Made by a program: the position numbers and the translations under genes | The notes under the pieces: generated by a model | Database searches by the model: none | Told to the model about the DNA's origin: nothing | Seen by the model: the letters and a program-made list of their open reading frames with translations, nothing else | From: Ruthenibacterium lactatiformans | GTDB taxonomy: Bacteria > Bacillota > Clostridia > Oscillospirales > Ruminococcaceae | Length of the DNA stretch: 64,000 nucleotides | Assembly (NCBI RefSeq): GCF_000949455.1 | Contig: NZ_JXXK01000001.1 | Span: forward strand, 124,001 to 188,000 | Direction: 5' to 3' | Shown here: one piece after another, positions 51,338 through 59,136 of the stretch | How the letters are laid out: the number at the start of each line of letters is the position of its first letter | Position numbering within the stretch: the first letter of the stretch is position 1

Positions 51338-53260
51338 TCATTCAGCAGCCAGTGCTTTGGCGCGCTCGGCCTGCCATGCCTCGTACAGGGTGTTGAATTC
51401 ATTCTGGCTCATCGGCTCGGTGCGCAGCTTCTGGTATTTATACCGCTGGCGCGCCAGACCATACGGGGCATATTCCGCTTCCAGCTCATTCAGGCGGGTG
51501 GCCTTGAAGCCGTCTCCTTCCACGCCGTAGGGAATGATAACAGCATGGTTGATGATGGACGCCTCCGCTTGGGCGAAGGTGTTGTAGCGGACGCTCATAT
51601 CCTCCACCTGCGCTTTTGCTTCGGCTACCAGCGCGTCATATTCGGCGATGATATCCCGCACACCCGCCGCGGTGTCTGCACGCCAGTGGAGATAGCTGTC
51701 GGAGCCGGTGTCACTGAACGGCTCGGTCCAGGTGGCGGGGTCAGCGTAATCCGCGCCCCAGTTGCACTTCATCAGAGCGAATTTTCCGCCGCGGCGGACT
51801 TCCGACAGGAAGCCCGTAGACGGCCCGGCCTCAACGATCACATCGATATAATCACTGCCCAGCAGGCCTTCCAGCTGCTGCTCCACGACCTGACACTCTT
51901 TGTCCCAGTTCGTGGACGAGGGATTGTAAGGCATGAGGACCTTGACCGGGAACGTCGCCCCCTCAGCTGTTAACTCCTCCACAGCTTTTTCCTTGTATTC
52001 CAGAGCTTTGTCGCTCTGGAAGGAATCGCGTGCGGAAATCGCGGCCAGGTCCCCCACTTCGGAAAAGTCAACGCCGTTCAAATCTGTAAAGTTCGGCGGG
52101 GTGACCGTATTGATGATGAAGGATTCCGGATCATAGGGCTGCATGACGGTTTTGGCCTTCACGCGGTCCAGCGCATGGAAAATGGACTGGCGGAAATTCT
52201 CGTTATTGACGGCCAGCGTCCAGTTGTCCGGCTCATAGGCTTCGTCGAACTTCGGTTCAAAGTTGAACGCATAAAAATAGGAGTAACTGGAATCCACCCG
52301 GCTCGGGCTGACCATATTCTTGGTGTCGTCCGCAGCCAGCCATGCATCCAGAATATCGGCGGAGAGGTACGCGAGATCCGTTTCATTGCGCTTGAACATC
52401 TCCGGCGCAATGGTGTCCATCTCTTTGTTATAGGTCTCCTCGATGGCGTCGATGAACACATTGTCCTTATCCCAGTAATTGGGGTTCTTCGTCATGATGC
52501 GGCGTCCCTGCGGCTCAAACGTGGAAAGGATATATGCGCCGTTATAGAGCAGCTTGGTGTTGTCTGTTCCGAACATATCGGTACCGTCTTCGGCAATGCA
52601 GCTCTGCATGAATGCACCGTTTGCAGGCAGATAGCAGCCATAGTTCAAAACGGACAGGAAATACGGAGTGGGCTGTACGAGCGTATATTCCAGCGTCAAA
52701 TCGTCCACAGCCTTTACACCGACATCCTCGGGCTTTACTTCGGCCACCGGCTCGATGGCTTCCCCATCCTCGTCGGTGGTCTTGGTTCCGTTTTCGCTTT
52801 CCAACAAATAAGAGGTATATTTGTAATATTCAGTAGCGTTTGCGATGATGCCCTCCATCATGTATTCCGTGCTGCTGGCGTTTTTGGCGTCCAGTGCATA
52901 GATGGCGGCGTCGACAAAATCCTGCGCCGTGACAGGCGCGACTTCCTTGCCCGTATAATCGTACCATTTCACGCCTTCGCGCAGATGGAATGTCCAGGTC
53001 AGGCCATCCTCGCTGGTCTCCCAGCTTTCGGCCAAAGCGGGCTTGATGGCGCCGTAAGCATCATATTCCACCAACGTATCGATAACGTTCGCGGGAATGA
53101 TCAAATCGTTGGTGCTGCCCGTGACAAGATAGTTCATCGTGGTGACTTCACCCGAATACATCTTGCGGAACGTAGTGCCGCTTCCGGCGCTTTGGCCGCA
53201 GCCTGCAAAGCAGCCCACAACCAGTGCCAGACACAAAAGGATCGCGAGTAACTTTTTCAT
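51338..53260 (-). CDS. oppA: Oligopeptide-binding lipoprotein OppA-like (SBP_bac_5)
   Basis: About 640 residues. A lipoprotein signal (LLAILLCLALVVGCFAGCGQ) anchors the protein; the SBP_bac_5 domain follows with WTFHLREGVKWYDYTGKEV near 100 and ANGAFMQSCIAEDG further on. OppA-type proteins bind peptides; with the neighbouring genes, murein peptides are the likely ligand. The ATG at 53260 has a GGAGGAAAG site. Confidence 0.92.
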   Translation of the reverse strand: MKKLLAILLCLALVVGCFAGCGQSAGSGTTFRKMYSGEVTTMNYLVTGSTNDLIIPANVIDTLVEYDAYGAIKPALAESWETSEDGLTWTFHLREGVKWYDYTGKEVAPVTAQDFVDAAIYALDAKNASSTEYMMEGIIANATEYYKYTSYLLESENGTKTTDEDGEAIEPVAEVKPEDVGVKAVDDLTLEYTLVQPTPYFLSVLNYGCYLPANGAFMQSCIAEDGTDMFGTDNTKLLYNGAYILSTFEPQGRRIMTKNPNYWDKDNVFIDAIEETYNKEMDTIAPEMFKRNETDLAYLSADILDAWLAADDTKNMVSPSRVDSSYSYFYAFNFEPKFDEAYEPDNWTLAVNNENFRQSIFHALDRVKAKTVMQPYDPESFIINTVTPPNFTDLNGVDFSEVGDLAAISARDSFQSDKALEYKEKAVEELTAEGATFPVKVLMPYNPSSTNWDKECQVVEQQLEGLLGSDYIDVIVEAGPSTGFLSEVRRGGKFALMKCNWGADYADPATWTEPFSDTGSDSYLHWRADTAAGVRDIIAEYDALVAEAKAQVEDMSVRYNTFAQAEASIINHAVIIPYGVEGDGFKATRLNELEAEYAPYGLARQRYKYQKLRTEPMSQNEFNTLYEAWQAERAKALAAE

Positions 53261-53356
53261 GTTCTTTCCTCCGTTTCGTTTCCCTCTCTCTATTATCAGG
53301 CGCGTTTCACAAGATACGCCGGATAACGCTTTTCCATCGCGGAACAAAAGGAATCA

Positions 53357-53407
53357 TTTGGGGAACACCTGTTCCCCAAACGAAAAGCCCCGGGGCTTTT
53401 CGTTTGG
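53357..53407. terminator. Two mutually exclusive hairpins after the epimerase gene
   Basis: Stem A: TTTGGGGAAC (53357-53366) with GTTCCCCAAA (53371-53380). Stem B: 16 bp, 53376-53391 with 53392-53407. They share 53376-53380, so only one can form fully. On the minus strand neither is followed by a pure T run. Possibly a terminator with an alternative fold or a processing site before oppA. Confidence 0.65.
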
Positions 53408-53412
53408 CCGTT

Positions 53413-54495
53413 TTATACAAACGCCGGAACGCGCGTAATGCCGATGCCGGGCGCGTCCGTCATTCGGATAACGCCGTTTTCATACAGCGGGCCGCCTGTG
53501 AACGGGTCTGCTTTGCACAGGGACGGGCCGTCCAGATCCGCCCGGGTGATCACGCGCTTTGCAGCGGCAAGGTGCGCCGCCGCACTCACCGCCAGCTTGG
53601 ATTCCAGCATACAGCCGATCATGCATTCCACACCGTACATCTCGGCCAGGCTGCAGATTTTCAGCGCCTGCCAAATGCCGCCGGTCTTCATCAGCTTGAT
53701 GTTGAGCAGGTCGGCCGCACGGGTGCGGATGATCTCGGCTGCATCTTCGGGCGAAAACACGCTTTCATCCGCAAGAATCGGCGTATATACAGCTTTTGTG
53801 ACGGCGCGCATGCCGTCCAGGTCATGCGCGGGCACCGGTTGCTCCACAAGGTCGATGTTCAGCCCTTTATCTTCCATCGCGGTGATGATACGAATGGCTT
53901 CCTTTGCCGTCCAGCCCTGGTTTGCATCCACACGAATCTGGATGCCGCTGCCTACGGCCTTGCGGATGCCTGCGATGCGCGCCACGTCGGCCAGGCCCTC
54001 TTTGCCGACTTTGATTTTAAGTATCTTATATCCTTGCTGCACCGCCTCAAGGCTGTCCGCCACCATCTGAGGAACCGGATTTACGCTGATGGTGATATCC
54101 GTTTCCACCGTGTCCCCAGCGCCTCCCAAAAGCTGGTACAGCGGCGCGCCGAAGCGCTGGGCATACAAATCATACACTGCCATATCCACCGCAGCCTTGG
54201 CGGAAGTGTTTTTCACAATGCTGGAATGCAGCCTGTACATAATGCCGTCCAGATCTTCGATCTCCATGCCAAGCAAGGCGGGACGGATAAAATCCTCGAT
54301 GGCACAGCGGATGCTTCCCTTGGTATCCCCGGTGATAACCGCCGTGGGCGGCGCCTCGCCATACCCTGCGGCCCCGGTGTCGGTTGTGATACGCACCACG
54401 ATATCCTCTACATTTTCTACCGTACGAAGCGCCGTTTTAAAGGGCTTTGCCAGCGGAACGAATATCTCTCCGACTTCAATTTCTGTGATTTTCAT
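53413..54495 (-). CDS. L-Ala-D/L-Glu dipeptide epimerase, YkfB-like
   Basis: The 360-residue enolase-superfamily enzyme has the KxK base pair Lys160/Lys162 (LKIKVG), metal ligands Asp190 (DANQGW), Glu218 (VEQP) and Asp243 (ADES), the second base Lys267 (IKLMK), and the dipeptide-recognising DxD in ADLDGP. These mark the Ala-Glu epimerases, which convert L-Ala-D-Glu from murein into L-Ala-L-Glu for general peptidases. ATG 54495 is the family start; a GGAGGAA site lies about 12 bases upstream. Confidence 0.92.
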   Translation of the reverse strand: MKITEIEVGEIFVPLAKPFKTALRTVENVEDIVVRITTDTGAAGYGEAPPTAVITGDTKGSIRCAIEDFIRPALLGMEIEDLDGIMYRLHSSIVKNTSAKAAVDMAVYDLYAQRFGAPLYQLLGGAGDTVETDITISVNPVPQMVADSLEAVQQGYKILKIKVGKEGLADVARIAGIRKAVGSGIQIRVDANQGWTAKEAIRIITAMEDKGLNIDLVEQPVPAHDLDGMRAVTKAVYTPILADESVFSPEDAAEIIRTRAADLLNIKLMKTGGIWQALKICSLAEMYGVECMIGCMLESKLAVSAAAHLAAAKRVITRADLDGPSLCKADPFTGGPLYENGVIRMTDAPGIGITRVPAFV

Positions 54496-54558
54496 ATTAT
54501 TGTACTGTTCCTCCTCTCGGAACACTTTAGCACTTTACAGCGGTTATAAATTGCAACC

Positions 54559-54587
54559 AGTATACCAAACAGCGCATACGATTACAA
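54559..54587 (-). promoter_or_regulatory. Sigma-A-like promoter of the epimerase gene
   Basis: On the minus strand TTGTAA (54587-54582), a 17-bp spacer and TATACT (54564-54559), with extended -10 TGG before TATACT. It shows that epimerase is expressed independently from the upstream serine hydrolase. Confidence 0.75.
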
Positions 54588-54613
54588 GTTTTTTCCTTCG
54601 ATTATACAATATT

Positions 54614-55393
54614 TTAACGAATTCGCTCCGCATTTTCATACAGCATTAGGGTGATATCCTGCATTGCGCGCTCGAATTCCGGTGGCGATACGTGTTCGCC
54701 ACAGAAGCACACAATAAACGGCTGCCGCGCGTATACGATGCCCACGTCATGGGTAATGCCATCGTCCTCACCTGTTTTGTGCGCGATCTTCACGCTGTGC
54801 GGCAGCAGGAACGGAATCTTCCCATTGAGGCGTTGGTCTTTCAGGATCGAAAGCATATCTTCGCTGGCAGGCCCGGAAACAGCCTCGCCGTCGTACAAAC
54901 GTTTGAGCAGCAGCCCTGCCTCCCGCGCCGTGATATAATTTTCAATGCCGCGGGACGATGCTTCACGGTCAAACAGAAGGCGGTTGAGCGTCATTTTTTC
55001 TGCCCCCAGCATGCGCAGCGTGTCGTTGATGTTGCCGATGCCCAGACGCTTGATGAGCAGATTCGTGGCCGTATTGTCCGAAAGGATGGTCATGAGCACG
55101 CAAAGATCGCGGAATGTGACGCAAAGGCCGTCATGCAGATAATTGAGCGCACCGCAGGACGGCAATTTATCCGTACGCGCAATCACGAACATCTCGTTCG
55201 CGCGCACAGCGTCCGTATCCATCTGGCGGAACGCTTCAATAAGCACCGCCAGCTTGATGACGCTGGCCGCCACTACGGGCTTGTCAGCCGCGTGGCCGAA
55301 GCACACGCCTGTCGCCAGGTTCTCGTAATAAAAGCAGGCGTCGCCCATTACGGCGGAAAGCCTCTGTTCAATCTGTTGTCTGAGTTTCTCCAT
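54614..55393 (-). CDS. Beta-lactamase-fold serine hydrolase, cytoplasmic (copy 2)
   Basis: 259 residues with Ser44-V-I-Lys47, SDN at 105-107 and KTG at 206-208. As in copy 1 there is no signal peptide, and the Omega-loop region (LLFDREASSRGIENY, near 139-153) lacks the canonical catalytic Glu166/Asn170 pair, having instead D-x-x-A-x-x-x-G as in copy 1. Identity to copy 1 seems modest, so this is not a recent duplication. Located between the M42 peptidase and the epimerase. GGAGG site at the start; a leader with an attenuator-like hairpin precedes it. Confidence 0.82.
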   Translation of the reverse strand: MEKLRQQIEQRLSAVMGDACFYYENLATGVCFGHAADKPVVAASVIKLAVLIEAFRQMDTDAVRANEMFVIARTDKLPSCGALNYLHDGLCVTFRDLCVLMTILSDNTATNLLIKRLGIGNINDTLRMLGAEKMTLNRLLFDREASSRGIENYITAREAGLLLKRLYDGEAVSGPASEDMLSILKDQRLNGKIPFLLPHSVKIAHKTGEDDGITHDVGIVYARQPFIVCFCGEHVSPPEFERAMQDITLMLYENAERIR

Positions 55394-55433
55394 TTTGCCA
55401 TGCCTCCATTTCCAACGTTTTTGTGTAAAACAA

Positions 55434-55459
55434 CAGGGGACCTTTTTAAAGGCCCCCTG
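55434..55459 (-). terminator. Attenuator-like terminator before serine hydrolase copy 2
   Basis: CAGGGG-A-CCTTT pairs with AAAGG-C-CCCCTG across TT (11 bp with one A-C mismatch). On the minus strand it is followed by TTGTTTTACAC and lies about 40 bp before the start codon. It could terminate the M42 transcript or attenuate the hydrolase transcript. Confidence 0.7.
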
Positions 55460-55539
55460 AAATGCCGCTTCCAGAGTATCCCTCTTCTGCGCGCAAACAT
55501 CATTGTTTGTGTAAACAAAAATTATTAGTTATGAAAAAT

Positions 55540-55569
55540 ATAATACTGTATCCCCCGAAAAAACACAAG
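55540..55569 (-). promoter_or_regulatory. Promoter before serine hydrolase copy 2
   Basis: On the minus strand TTGTGT (55569-55564), an 18-bp spacer and TATTAT (55545-55540). It would make a leader of about 140 nt that includes a short stem AGAG...CTCT (near 55484-55472) and the terminator at 55434-55459. Confidence 0.55.
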
Positions 55570-55607
55570 TCTTTCACAAAATTTGGGCAGTTTACCCGAA
55601 AACTTGT

Positions 55608-56642
55608 TTAATCTGCGGTTTCAATATAGGAATTCAATAAGTCGAAGGTGTTGGCCAGCCCCTCAATGTGGGAACGCTCATATCCGTGAGAGGCATACAC
55701 ACCAGCCCCCACCACACAATGCCGTACATCGTTGCCTGCGCAGACCGCTACGTCCGCATCCGAGGAATAGTGGGGATAAACATCCAGCGCGTAGCGCACC
55801 CCGGCGCGCAGCGCCGCCTCCACCAGGCCGTCCACCACCGCTTTATGTGACGGGCCTTTTGAGTCCATCACACATATAGAGACCATCGTCTCATCGCATT
55901 GCAGCCCTGTACCAACGCACCCCATGTCCACTGAGAGCATCTCCACTACATCCTGCGGAATCACCGCGCCGCCGTGGCCTACCTCCTCAAACACGGTGAA
56001 ATCCACATACACTCTGCGGCGCGGCCTCCGACCGGTATCTTTCAGGTATTTGGCATAAGCGAGCAGGATAGCGGCGGACAGCTTATCGTCCAGGAAGCGG
56101 CTTTTGATGAATCCTGTTTCGGTGACGTTGAAACGCGGTTCGACAGCAACATAATCGCCCACATCCACACCAAGAGCGCGCGTTTCCGCCGCAGAGTGCG
56201 TCTTGGCGTCCAACAGCAGCTCCAGCGTATCGAAGGTGCGCTGTGTTTTGGAATATTCTCCGTTCACATGCACCGAGGCGTTTTCAAGCTGAAGTGTTCC
56301 CTCCAGCACCTTCCCCGCGCGCGTATATACATGCACGGTCTCCGTTTCCGTGTTGTTTGCCTGCAGGCCGCCTACTGGGGCCACGCGTAGCGCGCCGTTC
56401 GCTTTTACCTCGCGCACCATAGCGCCCAAAGTGTCGATGTGCGCCCCCAGCAAAAGCCCTTCGCCCTCGCCGCCCAGGCAGACAAGCAGGCCGCCCTTTG
56501 GTGTAATCTCAGGCGTATAGCCCATATTGGCGAATTCGTTCGAACAGTACCGAACGGCCTCTGCCGTAAAGCCGCTGGGACTTGGGATATTGACGATTGC
56601 TTCCAGCTGGCGCAGCGCGTAATTCAAATAAGTAGACTGCAT
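55608..56642 (-). CDS. M42-family metallo-aminopeptidase
   Basis: About 344 residues with the M42 metal and catalytic residues: GAHIDTLG (His/Asp), FLDDKLSAAI (bridging Asp), VFEEVGHGG (catalytic and metal Glu), SVDMGCVG (Asp) and the C-terminal SHGYERSH (His). Such enzymes are often tetrahedral aminopeptidases or act on glutamyl peptides. With the epimerase nearby it may hydrolyse L-Ala-L-Glu or other small products. The ATG at 56642 has AAGGAAG 8 bases upstream, better than the GTG at 56651. Confidence 0.9.
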   Translation of the reverse strand: MQSTYLNYALRQLEAIVNIPSPSGFTAEAVRYCSNEFANMGYTPEITPKGGLLVCLGGEGEGLLLGAHIDTLGAMVREVKANGALRVAPVGGLQANNTETETVHVYTRAGKVLEGTLQLENASVHVNGEYSKTQRTFDTLELLLDAKTHSAAETRALGVDVGDYVAVEPRFNVTETGFIKSRFLDDKLSAAILLAYAKYLKDTGRRPRRRVYVDFTVFEEVGHGGAVIPQDVVEMLSVDMGCVGTGLQCDETMVSICVMDSKGPSHKAVVDGLVEAALRAGVRYALDVYPHYSSDADVAVCAGNDVRHCVVGAGVYASHGYERSHIEGLANTFDLLNSYIETAD

Positions 56643-56867
56643 AAAAGGCACTTCCTTGCTTACAATATATTCCGCCGTCCGTCCGGTTCATGCCCGGCGG
56701 CACGTTTTTTTGTTGCGGCACGGCAAAACTCTTGCCGCAGTCTTGCACGCTTCCCACTTTCAGAGCCATGGGCGCGTTCCGCAAACCTAAAAACATTATA
56801 ACATTGCCCTTTTGCGAATACAACAAAAACAGCGCCCCGGATTTCTCCCAAACGCTGTTCATTTTAT

Positions 56868-57566
56868 TCATGCCGTACGAAGATTTTCCCGTGCATATCT
56901 TAGAAAAACACGCTCCATCAGCGCATGTCCCTCCGCGTTTGGATGGATGCCGTCCATACATAAATACGGACGATAGTCGCCATTCTCCAGAAAAGATGCA
57001 CGCAGGTCCACCAGGCGGCATCCAAGTTGCCGCGCCAGTTCCACCACCAGTCTGTTGTATGCGGCATGAGAGCGGTAGATCTGCTGCACATCCCCCAGCC
57101 AAACAAGAATGTTCTCTTTCCCTTCGATATCACGGCCGATCCATTCGTAGTAGCGTACGGCGTCGATGGGCGGCAAGGTCATAAGCAGCGGCTCCATCCC
57201 GCGTGACCGCGCAAGGCATACCATCGCACGCATGTTCTCGCAAAAACGTTTCGGCGGGGTATGCGGCAGATGCTCCGCGTGCGGGTCGGCCGCGACGGCT
57301 CGCCAGTCGTAATCTATATCGTTGCCGCCGAACCCGATCAGCGCCGCTTCTCCCTCCGCATGGGCAGGGATCTCCCGCTCCATTACAACGCGGCCCTTTT
57401 CACTTGTCATGCCGAAACGCGCATGATTCTCGGATGGGATTCCGAGCGCGCGTGACGAAAGCGCCACGCAGGACGCTTCCTTCAGCCTGGAATATCGCCG
57501 TGTCTCAGGGTCCAGCACGACGCCGCGCAAAATACTGTCTCCCCACACTTCAATCTTCGATATCAT
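56868..57566 (-). CDS. Cytoplasmic SGNH/GDSL hydrolase
   Basis: 232 residues, no signal. Catalytic blocks: VWGDSILRG (Ser11 in GDS), GFGGNDID (Gly-x-Asn, near 79) and CMDGIHPNAEGH (Asp/His, near 205). Function unknown; esterase or acetyl-hydrolase. Leads the leftward group, 226 bp before M42 peptidase. An AGAGGTG site and a clear promoter precede it. Confidence 0.85.
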   Translation of the reverse strand: MISKIEVWGDSILRGVVLDPETRRYSRLKEASCVALSSRALGIPSENHARFGMTSEKGRVVMEREIPAHAEGEAALIGFGGNDIDYDWRAVAADPHAEHLPHTPPKRFCENMRAMVCLARSRGMEPLLMTLPPIDAVRYYEWIGRDIEGKENILVWLGDVQQIYRSHAAYNRLVVELARQLGCRLVDLRASFLENGDYRPYLCMDGIHPNAEGHALMERVFLRYARENLRTA

Positions 57567-57598
57567 TCACCGCACCTCTTTATCTGGTTTTAATAATT

Positions 57599-57626
57599 AG
57601 ATTATCACGTTTTGCATTTTTGTCAA
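57599..57626 (-). promoter_or_regulatory. Promoter of the SGNH hydrolase gene
   Basis: On the minus strand TTGACA (57626-57621), a 16-bp spacer and TAATCT (57604-57599). Divergent from the DUF1836 promoter. Confidence 0.7.
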
Positions 57627-57644
57627 TCTATTTCCGCAAAGCTA

Positions 57645-57673
57645 TTGTTCCTTCGCAAGCACCGTGATATACT
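57645..57673 (+). promoter_or_regulatory. Promoter of the DUF1836 gene
   Basis: TTGTTC (57645-57650), 17 bp, TATACT (57668-57673), about 70 bp before the start codon. Confidence 0.65.
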
Positions 57674-57740
57674 GAATTTGCAATTTACCGGCGTATTTTT
57701 GCCAAAGAATCAGCCCAATCAAAAGGAGTGCCGCATCATC

Positions 57741-58295
57741 ATGGAAATAAACAATAGTGTCGCCGCCTGGAGTGCCGGGCTGGCCGCACAACGTTTGCCG
57801 CGTTGGGACGAACTGCCGGATATAGACCTGTACCTCGATCAGGTCCTGACGCTGCTGGACAAATATCTGGGGCCTTTTTTGCCTGAAAACGGTGGTCATG
57901 CACTGACAGCCAGCATGATCAATAATTATGTAAAGCTCCGTATTGTGCCCGCGCCGGTAAAGAAACGTTATGGACGCGTCCAACTCGCTTATCTGCTCGT
58001 AATCGGCCTGCTCAAGCAGGTGTTGCCCATACCCGATGTGAAAGCGCTGCTGGAAAGCCAGTTTGAAGGCGCGCAGGAGCAGACCGACGGCGGCGCGGAG
58101 AAACGCGGCTTCGCGAAGGCTTTCGACTGCTTTTGCACCCTTCAAGAGACCGCGTTTGCGGATATGGCACGGCAGGCGGCGCAGCTTGAGACCGCTGCCG
58201 GGACGCGCCCCGCGCTGGCTATGGAAATGGCCGTGCGGGCCAACGCCAGCAAAACGCTGGCGGAAAAGCTGATTGCGCCGGACACGCAGATGTAA
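57741..58295 (+). CDS. DUF1836 domain protein
   Basis: 184 residues. The DUF1836 core (about 20-115) has LPDIDLYLDQVLTLLDKYL, TASMINNYVKLRIVPAP and YGRVQLAYLLVIGLLKQV, typical of a MerR-like helix-turn-helix fold found mainly in Firmicutes. It may bind DNA, without proof. ATG 57741 has an AAGGAG site; the frame from 57612 covers the promoter. Confidence 0.88.
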   Translation: MEINNSVAAWSAGLAAQRLPRWDELPDIDLYLDQVLTLLDKYLGPFLPENGGHALTASMINNYVKLRIVPAPVKKRYGRVQLAYLLVIGLLKQVLPIPDVKALLESQFEGAQEQTDGGAEKRGFAKAFDCFCTLQETAFADMARQAAQLETAAGTRPALAMEMAVRANASKTLAEKLIAPDTQM

Positions 58296-58397
58296 AATTT
58301 TTCGGCATTGTAAAACAGCCTCCGTTTTGCAGTTCGCCTTTCCAGCTTCGCAAGGGTGTGCCGCCATGCTGTTTCTATTCTGCAAAATGCTGAAAAC

Positions 58398-58433
58398 AAG
58401 CGCTTGGGACGCCATATAAGGTCTCAGGCGCTT
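58398..58433. terminator. Hairpin after the DUF1836 gene
   Basis: AAGCGC-TTGGGAC pairs with GTCTCAG-GCGCTT (13 bp with two G-T pairs, 10-nt loop), then TTTCGGTTT. A likely weak terminator. The rest of the 310-bp gap 58296-58605 holds only this and the sigma-gene promoter. Confidence 0.55.
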
Positions 58434-58511
58434 TCGGTTTCGCGGCCTTATTGGCTCCGCCCGGCCTCCGTTTGCGAAAACGCACCGCATCCCCATTCTT
58501 CCCTGTTTTAT

Positions 58512-58540
58512 TTGCGTTTTTTACATTATCTGGTTATAAT
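58512..58540 (+). promoter_or_regulatory. Sigma-A-like promoter of the ECF sigma operon
   Basis: TTGCGT (58512-58517), 17 bp, TATAAT (58535-58540), about 65 bp before the GTG start. A vegetative-type promoter is visible; I see no obvious ECF autoregulation site (AAC...CGT). Confidence 0.65.
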
Positions 58541-58605
58541 GATTTTGCAATGCAATTTTGAAAGATTTTGTATGAGTAACGCCGTCTAAACGGCAGGAAA
58601 GGGCG

Positions 58606-59136
58606 GTGGACGCCGCTGTGATTCCCGAACAGACGGCGCAATCTGCTGCGCCGCCCGATATGGAGCGTATCGTTGGCGCATACGGCAACGCTGTATTGCG
58701 CATGTGTTTTCTTTATTTGAAGGATTCACACCTTGCCGAGGATGCGTCACAAGAGACCTTTTTAAAAGTGTACCGCAACTACGCGCAATTCGACGGCACC
58801 GCCGGAGAAAAAACATGGGTAATGCGTATCGCTATCAATGTGTGTAAGGACTATCTGCGCAGTGCCTGGAACCGCAGGGTCAGCGTCGTGGAGGCATTGA
58901 ATGAGATACCGGCCGCAGAAGATTCTCCCCATGAAGATGACACGCTCCTGCGGGAGATCATGAACCTGAAGCCTAAATACAAGGAAGTCATCCTGCTGTT
59001 TTATTATCAGGATATGAAAATCAGCGAGATTGCGCGCGTGCTGGACGCGCCGGAATCTACGGTTTCTGTGCGGCTCAAGCGTGCGCGCGAGCAATTGAAA
59101 AAGAGATTGGAGGGATGGTATGCCGACGGAAAATAA
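58606..59136 (+). CDS. ECF RNA polymerase sigma factor
   Basis: 176 residues. Region 2 (about 22-90) with FLYLKDSHLAEDASQETFLKVY and TWVMRIAINVCKDYLR; region 4 (about 122-170) with LKPKYKEVILLFYYQDMKISEIARVL and PESTVSVRLKRAREQLK. Starts GTG 58606 with a GGAAAGGG site very close. Its 3' end overlaps the next gene by 17 bp, the usual arrangement with a cognate membrane anti-sigma. Confidence 0.92.
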   Translation: MDAAVIPEQTAQSAAPPDMERIVGAYGNAVLRMCFLYLKDSHLAEDASQETFLKVYRNYAQFDGTAGEKTWVMRIAINVCKDYLRSAWNRRVSVVEALNEIPAAEDSPHEDDTLLREIMNLKPKYKEVILLFYYQDMKISEIARVLDAPESTVSVRLKRAREQLKKRLEGWYADGK

